64,000 nt of DNA from Clytia hemisphaerica. Its lineage: Eukaryota > Cnidaria > Hydrozoa > Leptothecata > Clytiidae. The notes under the pieces are model-generated. The model ran no database searches. It was not told the origin of the DNA and saw nothing but the letters and a program-made list of their open reading frames with translations. The translations under genes and the position numbers were made by a program. Of this stretch, positions 56,119 through 64,000 are shown piece by piece. The stretch spans positions 936,149 through 1,000,148 of the forward strand of contig CACVBU010001102.1 of the NCBI GenBank assembly GCA_902728285.1, given 5' to 3'. How positions within the stretch are numbered: the first letter of the stretch is position 1; every line of letters begins with the position of its first letter.

Positions 56119-57399
56119 TATAGCATTTGTATAGACTTTGAACAGGCCTCGAAAAATTCTGAATTTGTTAGAAACACGATTTCAAAATCTGGCTTTATTT
56201 GGAACGAAGAAAAATCCTAAAACCTAAAACAAGGATACTGTGGTTAGGAGTACAGGTCGATGCTCAAAACAAAGTGTTGAAAATTTCCTCACCAAGAATT
56301 GAGTCCACTGTAGAATGCATTGAAAGGATTCTCTCTTCTCTTCGTGTGTCTGCTCGAACTCTTGCTCGTCTTACAGGAAAAATTATGTCAACAAAGTTTG
56401 TGTTAGGAAACATTGTGCGTCTAAAAACGCGACACTTGTATAAATTGATAGAGGCTAGAATCTCCTGTGATTTTCATTTCGACTTAAAAGGTTTCGAGGA
56501 AGTTTTGAAAGAAATAGAGTTTTGGGAAGGACAACATAAAAGAATTGAACTCCAGGGATATTCATAAAAATGAGATACCTTTTATGAAAGTATATTCGGA
56601 TGCTAATGATATGGGAATAGGTGCAATCTCGGATAAGGATATTTCTTTCAGAAATTTATGGCCTCATGAACAAAAGGAAAGTTCAACCTTTAGGGAATTA
56701 CTAGCAATTGCCTTTACTCTACAAGCTTTCAATTCAAAATTACAAGGGAATAATGTGCTTTGGCACACTAACAACATGGCTGCAGCAAGAATTGTTAAAG
56801 TAGGGAGCAATAAAGAAAAACTTCAATTTCTCGCAAATCTCATTTACGATTTGAGCAAAAGAAAAGGAATTTTCTTGCAAATAACATGGATCGCCAGAAC
56901 ACTTAACGGAGATGCTGATGTTGTAAGTAAGAATATCGATTACGATGATTGGGCAGTTTCAGAGAAGTTTTTTAATTTTCTAAATAATCTTTGGGTACTT
57001 TTTTCTATAGACCTTTTTGCAGACAATTCAAACACCAAATGTGCACGGTTTTGTTCAAAATACTTTTGTCCAGATTCCTTTCAAGTAGACGCATTCAGTT
57101 TTGATTGGTCGGAGGAAAATTGTCTTATTGTACCCCCAATCTACTTGATAACGAAGTGTTTCAAACAATTTTTATCAGCAAGACCAAACACAAAAGGAAC
57201 TTTGGTAGTACCATTTTGGCCATCAGCAGTTTTTTGGACATTTTTTATTAAGAAGATCGATTGTTTTAAGTCTTTTGTAAAATATTATAGATATTTCGAA
57301 GACCAGTCTTTTTTGATTAAAAAAGGAAGATTTCAAGGTTCTTTAATGGGGGATGAAAGGCTAAAAGTCCCAATCCTGGCACTCAGAATGCAAGTGTAG
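56119..57399 (+). pseudogene. DIRS-type RT C-terminus and RNase H, 5'-truncated
   Basis: Begins inside the reverse transcriptase (FEQASKNSEFVRNTISKSGF; then ILWLGVQVDAQNK and SARTLARLTGKIMSTKF, the thumb region). After a stop at 56567 the overlapping frame carries RNase H: MKVYSDANDMGIGAI (first Asp), TFRELLAIAFTLQAF (Glu), VLWHTNNMAA where the usual TDN Asp is Asn, and RTLNGDADVVSK. The segment SIDLFADNSNTKCARFCSKY and VVPFWPSAVFW follow, as in DIRS/Ngaro-like polyproteins. The missing palm domain and the RNase H substitution make it inactive. Confidence 0.8.
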
Positions 57400-57454
57400 A
57401 TTTTGTTTTATTTTATTATTGCCACCTTTCAAAGTGTACATTCAAGAATGAAAA

Positions 57455-58131
57455 ATGTTACTTTTCAGCTCAAACTCAGATATCAATTTAGGATTTTCTT
57501 TTGACTTCCAGGACGCAACATTAAAGAGCCTCACTGAACAGTTACCAGGAGTTCTATTGAATTCCAGAAGCGAAAATACCTTGATTAAGTATCAGTATTA
57601 TTTTCAAAAAATGGGTAGAATGGACAGACGGATTTTCCGAAGTAAAGAAGAAGAATTTAAAATCTACGAAGATCGGATATAAAATTTTTTCACGATCATG
57701 CTACCATTTTCATTGAAAGTAGTAAAACAGACATCTACAGGGAAGGTCATTGGGTGTATATTGCAAGATTAAACTTTCATTTATGTCCAGTTAGTGGTCT
57801 CGAAATATATTTTAGAATGGCAAAAATAGAAAATCATTCTGAAAACTTTATTTTTAGAGGAGTTACAAAATGCAAATCCGTTGAAAAGCTTCGTCCTGAA
57901 GACTCGCCAATATCGTACAGTTCGTCGGTGAGAGATTACATAAAAACGGTGATAAGAGAAATTGGTTTGAGTGAGAAGGAATATGGGGTGCACAGTTTAC
58001 GATCAGGTGATGCTTCAGCAACAGCCAACCTTGGAGTTTCGGACTGGCTCATCATGAAGCACGGACGTTGGAAATCAGTAGGAGTGAAAAAAATGCTTTT
58101 AGTCTACAGCCTTGAAACGATCTATTGCTAA
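57455..58131 (+). pseudogene. Tyrosine recombinase of the DIRS-type element
   Basis: 57455-57682 carries the N-terminal core-binding region (SRSENTLIKYQYYFQKM). After a deletion or frameshift, the catalytic domain spans about 57690-58131: SSKTDIYREGHWVYIARL, CPVSGLEIYFRMA, then HSLRSGDASATANLGVSD with the H-x-L-R box, IMKHGRWKS and the terminal Tyr in LLVYS. The first catalytic Arg region is lost in the gap, so it is inactive. It would insert the circular DNA intermediate of the element. It lies co-oriented 55 bases after the RNase H frame. Confidence 0.82.
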
Positions 58132-58508
58132 GCTAAATAAAAGTGGCTAAGTCTGTCTCATTAAATATGTTCTTGTTTTTCTCAGTTTTTCTTTCGTTTT
58201 GTCTGCAGAGATAACAAGACTTTTTAAGCCTTTTGAAGGATTAGTAAATAAATTTGGTTATTTTCGGTTCAACTATTAGAAAATAAGTGAATTTATTTAC
58301 GGTTCCGTAAGACATCTCATCGTTTGAACCGTTCTGCAAACTACTAATTGATAAAAAGTCTCTGCATGCAAATAAAAATGGTAGATTTTTAGAGATAAGC
58401 ACACATCGTTCAAACTCTCTAGCATATTCTCCAACTCTCTAGTATTATTCTCCAAGAAAAAATTTTGTTTTTACGAATGTGTATTGATCAATGATTGTAA
58501 AGTTTTTA

Positions 58509-58698
58509 GCTGTGAGGGTGCAGCAAGTAGTAATCTTATACAACAAGTATTTTATATTGCGCTGTGAGGGTGCAGCAAGTATTTTATGTTAAGCTGAAGG
58601 TGCAGCAAAATATTTTATGTTACGCTGAGGGTGCAGCAAGTATTTTATGTTACGCTGTGAGGGTGCAGCAAGAGATGACGATGTGAGGGTGCATCGGT
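58509..58698. repeat. ~31-bp tandem repeat downstream of the recombinase
   Basis: Six units of GCTGTGAGGGTGCAGCAAGT plus ATTTTATGTTA, with one longer unit (58509-58560) and a degenerate last one. It could belong to the DIRS-type element's 3' region. Confidence 0.85.
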
Positions 58699-58939
58699 TT
58701 ATTTTAAAAAGTAGATGTTTTAAAGAGTAATATTATTAACTAGGTTTCAGGCTCCTTGACATTCCTGGTGCCTGGGCACCCAATTTCGACCACAGGGGTC
58801 AGGAGGTTTTTGTCCGGGGGGAAGCTTCTATCAATCTGTTTCGGAAAAGAAAATTTTTTCGGCTCAAAAAGTATTTTTTTTAACACAGATCTTAGATACA
58901 ACGGGTCTGTAATACATAGTAGCATAGTGCGTAAAGAGG

Positions 58940-59290
58940 TCTGACCCCCTCCTTCTTAAATGTACCCCCTTCTTAGCATCCCCCTAACCTTTAAAAATGC
59001 CTATCCCCCAAGGGTTTCGGGCTAAATTTTTTATGGTAAAAAGGGAAGGGAAACAGTAAAGAAAAATTAAGTCTGGCAAATATAATACCACTTTTTAGTG
59101 AAAATAAAGAACTTTCTTTCATGCAGACCAAATTTCATAACAGTGCTGGAAAATAATCTACATCATATGTAAGCCCCCCTTCTTAAATGATCCCCCTCCT
59201 TGCTATTCCCCCCTTTTTAGTGAAAATTTCTGATCCCCCTTCTTCATTTTTTTGGAAGGTGTCATCCCCTCCTTAGGAAGAATATGTAAC
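58940..59290. repeat. C/T-run repeat modules
   Basis: Repeats of CCCCCTTCTTAAATG-type words (58945-59005 and 59165-59265) separated by AT-rich spacer. Similar in style, not in sequence, to the C-run segments at 2641-3450 and 27151-27453. Confidence 0.5.
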
Positions 59291-61434
59291 TGGATGTAAG
59301 GTCGGGGATCTTTGGTATACTTTTTTATCGATTTTTGAAAAAAGTGATATATTGATTGATACGATCAAAATGCGCTATATCACATATAAGTTATTGATAA
59401 ACAAGATTAAATTATATTTCATCTATAGCTCTTCCTCAAAGCAATAGAATCAGAAGGGGGGTAGCCACGATGGCATAGTTGAAGTTGTATTTATATTTAG
59501 ACGGTAGAAATAAGGTCCTTTTAAGACCCCAACTGTCCTTTTTCCAATTTCCTCATATCTTTTGTAGCTATTTTTCAAGAAAGAACAATCAGGGCTCAGA
59601 CAGGCTTTGGCAAATGAAATTCCCTGAGTTTCACTGAGTTTTTGTTGATTTTTAAGGTATTTTTCCCTGAGAAATTTGTTGATTTGGGCGATTTTTTCAT
59701 GAGCAGGAAGGAATTAGAGGTTGGTTCATAGCTTGTTGGATTGTAGCTGGGAGACCCGACTTCTCTGTCTATGTGGTTTCAAAAAAATATTAAAGTATAG
59801 ACAGTAGTAGCCGGGAATTATACAAGATGCAAGAATTAATCGCAGAATTTGATTGGCTAATATCTTATTGTTATGATTTGATAAACAAAAGTATGACGTC
59901 AAACAGCTCTATTGTTTCAAGAAGTGGTCCGAGCTTTTGAATTGTTTTGAAAAAATAACGGTTTTTTCTTTTGTGATTTGAAGTGATTTGAATCGAGTCA
60001 ATAATTCCATACTCTGTATTTCAGTGAAGTTGTTGAGATTTTAACAGGATAGAAATATTTTTGTAACAGAGTATGGTCTCCAGACTAGTTGGATTGCTGA
60101 CAGTCTGCTCTTTTTTTGAGACACCTTCAGCGCCGCCCGTTTTAGGCAGGGTAGGGTGGGAAGCGAACGTTTCTTCTAACAAAGTCAGAAAATGAAGATT
60201 TCAAGTCGAAAATGGGGCTGCAGATAATTGACACAAAGGGTTAAAAAAGTCCACTGAAAAAAGAAAGTGGAAAGCAGGGTTATATAATTATGCATGTTCT
60301 ATTTTTAGACAAATTAAAATTTACAGGGCCCACACCACGATTTGGGCCAACATACCCTCCCTATGTAGTGACTAAGGAAGCACAATCATGGTTTGCGCCG
60401 ACAGGCAAAACGTTTTAAATTTAAAAGCAAAAAGGGAAAGATAATTAGATTAGAAAATGTGTATGTCTTTTGCCCTTTGCAAAAACTGGAAAACCCTGGC
60501 TTCAAAGCAAAAAATTTTACTAGCAAAATGAAATTAGGTTATTTGGTAAGACCCTCTTAAGATTATTTTGCGTCATAACATACCAAACAGACTCTTTCTG
60601 GACACCCCTGGTTGAGGCAGACAGGGGACATTTTTTTAAACCCTTTCTCGAAAAAGCTGAATTTACCCTCTTTTATACCGAAATACCATCCTATTTCCCA
60701 AGAATCACCGTATCCCGAGTATAAATCACTTATTAAAAGTATTGCGATTTTAAAGTATAGCTTTTTACCATTTTTATCATTTACTATTTTTTCATATTTT
60801 TGCCGTCATATTGGAACGAAAGTTTTGTAAAAAACTGTAATTTCAGTGTACACAGGTGTACACAGGGGGGTCAAACAGTTGGTACCAGACATGTTGACGG
60901 TAAGTACATCACCTTTCCTGTTCTACAGCCTGGAAATTCTTTTGATGGACAGTTAACAAAACTATTTTGACATAGCTAAGTGCATCAACAGGACTGCAAA
61001 TAAGCTAAGAATTGGTCATCAGTCAATGTCTGACTGATTAACCTGTAAGACCAGCTGCATTATAAGTTTTTTCAACATGTAATACAATCAATGAGAAGCC
61101 TTAAAATTTTATTTGCAGACCTTTAACAATTGTGAAAATTATCCTTTTCTGTCTATATCTTCTCCCTTTTCCCTCTTCAAAATACAAAATGAAAAAGAAA
61201 AAAAAAAGCCAACCAAACCATCTATTGGCTATCCACTATCATTAAAACCTTTAAACACTCTTATCTAAAAACTAAAAAATATTTTTTATATCGTTCTTCT
61301 GCAGTTTGAAAGTTTAGAAAAGAGACTTTAAAGTGGCCAAAATATATCTTTCAAAAAAAGCATTAAGGTTTATGACATACCTTGAAACTGGAAAATAGTA
61401 CAGTATACAAAAAAGAAAATACTTTCCTGCAAAT
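59291..61434. other. No gene recognised
   Basis: AT-rich. A short perfect inverted repeat CCATACTCTGT / ACAGAGTATGG at 60007-60017 and 60066-60076 is the only structure noted. An open frame at 60612-60830 has no supporting context. Confidence 0.5.
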
Positions 61435-62136
61435 TCAAAAATGTTGGACAGTTCTAAATATTTTAATAACAGGTTTGAAGTAAAAAGTTAAACTTGCTTG
61501 AGTTTGAGGTTCCCAAACTTCATGATCTACAAGAGAGCCTGTTCCTCTGATCCTGCGTAAGCCATATATCCATAATTGATTGGTACTCATATTCCTTTTA
61601 CTGCTAAGTGGATGATTATTCCATCTGTATGAAAATTGTTCAAGGTGCCTATTAATTCTAGGCAAATAAACATAATGCAAAGAAAATAGATGGTTTTCAT
61701 TATCAACATTAAGATAGTCACTTGACTCTAATGATATAAAAATAGCCTTGTACAGTTGTGTGACACCACAATAAACGTCAACCCAAAGTCTTTCTATTCG
61801 CTGATTGTGAGTGCTTGTTGACGCTATGTTCTGGAGAAATTTTGCCACATCCATGTTTTCACTTCCTTTATCTGCACGCATGCGGGAAGGCAAGCCATGT
61901 CTTTCAACTCCCCTTTGAAATAGAGTAAAGACAGTTGCTGCTCTATTGTTGTCTCTACAGTCGAGGTATATTATTTTGCGAGAGAAACCATCTATATAGC
62001 CATGAATAACGATTTTGTAGCTAAAAATTAAGAAAATTGATTCAAAATTTCTTCACAAAATAACTTTTGATGTTACAATAAAAGTATTTTTCAAAGTAAG
62101 GAAAGTATGATTTGATATGAATTAATCTGGCAGTAG

Positions 62137-62210
62137 CCTGGATATCCAGGCTGTAAACTATTTCACAGTCTAGTTTTGGATATTTTTAAGTTCTGGTTTA
62201 CAGCCTGGTC
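62137..62210. mobile_element. Single end related to the 560-bp hairpin element
   Basis: CCTGGATATCCAGG followed by a stem-loop with perfect 13-bp arms CCAGGCTGTAAAC (62146-62158) and GTTTACAGCCTGG (62196-62208). The loop sequence TTTCACAGTCTAGTTT...GATATTTTT matches the right-end loop of the element at 20195-20754, while the stem differs at paired positions on both sides. The opposite end was not located. It sits in the intron of the second integrase-like transposase. Confidence 0.65.
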
Positions 62211-63090
62211 TCACTAGGGCGATTTGCATTCTCCATATGAGAATGCAGTCCGCTTGCTTGCCCTCACTACGCTAAAGCCGTAAGGACCAATCTACACGGC
62301 GTGAAGCGTGAAGCAAAAATAGGATAGTCATCCACTTGCTAGTGAAGATAGAACTTTCTGTTACATGAAAATATGAAAAAGAAGAAAACAGAGGCAAGTT
62401 CATTTTCCAAGAAAACATGGTTGGTCATGATAATGCATGCAAACTTGTTCATGGACTCTGGTGTCATCTTTGGATGTTTCAAATGGTTTTAGATCTTGTA
62501 AGGCTGTTTTTTTATCAATTTATGCTTTGCTGCCCTGGGTTGGCTAGGAAAGTTTTGGAAACATGGGTTGCACTTTTAATTTCCCTGGGGGAGTTTATAG
62601 ACTTTCAATAAAAATTGGATTTAACAGGATACTTTTCATGGTGTAGACTAGACACCCAAAAATAAATGTTAATTTATAATGTTAATACCTGCAGATTCCT
62701 GGCCAAATTTGTCCCTAGCAACATAAATTCTGATAATGGATTGACATGACTGAATAGAGACAACAACCTTATCAACTTATGATTCCCATCCATATGCCAT
62801 AAAGAGAGCGGTCCAGGAACAGAATACTTTCTCCTGAGAACAGGTCGAGATTGTAATGCTCTTAAAACGACTCCTTTCGGATCAACTCTTCTCATGGCTT
62901 CTCTGACCCTTAGTTCTTGTACTCTAATCCCAGATGCTAATAGGAAACCTTTCATTCTTTTATACCCTGTGTGGGGAAATTCTGATAAGTGATGTAAAAT
63001 GTTTTCATCCAGTTCTTCATCTGACAAAGTTGAACAGTAATAACTCTCTTTTAAGTAATTGTCACGCATTCTTCTTTTTACAGTGTTTTG

Positions 63091-63778
63091 ACTAAAGTCT
63101 GTCTCAAAATAATTTGCAGCTGAGACAAAAATGGGTTGTAACTTTTGATAGAATTCGAATTCAGTTATGATTTTGTGCTCATTGAAAAGATTTTTGTGAG
63201 TGGAGTATTATCAAGTAAAAAAAAATTGAAAAATAAAGAAAAATGAAAATAAAAAATGAAGAAGAAAAAAATCAACTTCTTGTAGAAATGTGGTATGATT
63301 ACCATTTTCACAGGAGTGATTCTTCAATCTTTGACCATTATCACCGTGAAAATTTTTTTCAAAAATATTCATTCAATCAAAAGATATCAAACTAAGTTTG
63401 TCATTGGTTGATTGACAAAAGGCTGTTTTTTTGTCGTTTTTTACTACTTTATAGAGTCAACCAGCAATAATTTTTGTTTGATATCTTTTGATTGAATGAA
63501 TATTTTTGAATCTTTTTTCACAGTGATGATGATCTAAGATTGAAAAACAACTCCTGTGAAAATGGTAATCATACCACATTTCTACAAGAAGTTGATTTTT
63601 TTCTTCTTCATTTTTCATTTTTCATTTTTCATTTTTTTTCAAATTTATTTTTGCTTGATAATATTCCACTCACAAATATCTTTTCAATGAGCACAAAATC
63701 ATAACTTAATTCGAATTCTATCAAAAGTTACAACCCATTTTTGTCTCACCTGTAAATTATTTTGAGACAGACTTTAGT
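63091..63778. mobile_element. 688-bp foldback element with ~300-bp arms
   Basis: ACTAAAGTCTGTCTCAAAAT at 63091 is inverted at 63778. Homology between arms continues through GAATTCGAATTC-region sequence to AACTTCTTGTAGAAATGTGG and ATATTCATTCAATCAAAAGA, leaving a centre of only ~100 bp. No clear target duplication. It interrupts the helix-turn-helix codons of the transposase on the minus strand. Confidence 0.85.
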
Positions 63779-64000
63779 TCCCAACATCGTAGAAATATCA
63801 GGTATTGTGAAACCGTTTCACAGTAATTAATAATTTTGGCGTTCCTCTCCGACATAAATAATCCAAATAAACATGTGTGAACGAGTTGTTGAAATCATCA
63901 GGGATATCCTCACATTTCCTCATTAACTCACTGAATGCACTCAAAATATCCTCTATACTATGACGTGCCGCGCGTAGCAAAATTAAAATAACGAAAGGGG

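Larger units (their letters stand above)
61435..64000 (-). pseudogene. Second integrase-like (DDE) transposase, split by a foldback, off-window
   Basis: Minus-strand exons: ~63980-63779 (N-terminal, with RRGTPKLLI and ISTMLG), 63090-62768 (SQNTVKRRM, GYKRMKGFLLASGIRVQ, RVREAMRRVDPKGV, LSLWHMDGNHKLI), 62020-61435 (HGYIDGFSRKIIYLDC, GLPSRMRADKGSEN, HNQRIERLWVDVY, HYVYLPRINRHLEQF). The intron 62767-62021 has GT-AG ends. Catalytic Asp-Asp-Glu are in HMDGNHKL, MRADKGSEN and HNQRIERLW. The helix-turn-helix (ISTMLG-SQNTVKRRM) is broken by the foldback element at 63091-63778, and a frameshift follows RGTPKLLIT. Same broad family as the gene at 21840 but a clearly different subgroup. The 5' part lies beyond the window. 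Confidence 0.8.

Noticed and set aside
60007-60076. Perfect 11-bp inverted repeat as a transposon
   Set aside because: Only 70 bp overall, no flanking duplication found, and could be a chance hairpin.

Overview
This is a eukaryotic chromosome end, AT-rich and very dense in transposable elements. Bases 1-285 are C-strand telomere repeat (CCCTAA)n, so the window starts at a chromosome terminus with the vertebrate/cnidarian/sponge-type TTAGGG telomere. Genes have GT-AG introns. The mix of a Penelope-like element, a Helitron carrying an endonuclease, a DIRS-type tyrosine-recombinase element, a Tnp2-like transposase, integrase-like transposases and a free-standing alpha-kinase suggests an early-branching metazoan, most likely a cnidarian. 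That assignment is inference from family content; no rRNA or single-copy marker is present.

Layout. 0.3-6.8 kb: a ~188-bp subtelomeric tandem repeat, split in two by a 5,066-bp inverted-repeat element with a perfect 9-bp target duplication. 9.0-12.7 kb: an apparently intact seven-exon minus-strand gene (386 aa, uncharacterised). 13.3-14.1 kb: an inverted-repeat element with a 5-bp duplication. 14.5-19.4 kb: a decayed plus-strand Tnp2-like transposase gene with smaller insertions in its first intron. 20.0-21.7 kb: a 1,672-bp inverted-repeat element (8-bp duplication) containing a nested 560-bp element with a 15-bp duplication and matching stem-loops at both ends. 21.8-26.0 kb: a four-exon integrase-like (DDE) transposase gene with one frameshift, followed by an intact 459-aa alpha-kinase on the same strand.

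29-42 kb: a large, broken, minus-strand autonomous Helitron (cysteine-protease-like N-terminus, zinc-ribbon region, Rep, Pif1-type helicase, C-terminal EEP endonuclease). It is interrupted by a 2,849-bp non-autonomous Helitron and a 2.7-kb LTR retrotransposon (itself carrying a LINE fragment in its 5' LTR), with a piggyBac-type MITE near its 3' end. Removing the inserts rejoins the helicase frame, so the order of events can be read directly.

43-50 kb: fragments of uncharacterised genes and a nearly intact Penelope-like element with pseudo-LTRs and a GIY-YIG domain. 51-54 kb: Helitron termini and a 1,702-bp element with minisatellite-bearing inverted repeats and a 10-bp duplication. 56-58 kb: a 5'-truncated DIRS-type element (reverse transcriptase end, RNase H, tyrosine recombinase). 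61.4-64 kb: a second integrase-like transposase on the minus strand, split by a 688-bp foldback element and running off the window.

The genes do not form one pathway. The window is mainly a record of layered transposition at a chromosome end. The parts least explained by known families are the 560-bp element with covarying terminal hairpins, the alpha-kinase beside a transposase, and the conserved seven-exon gene.
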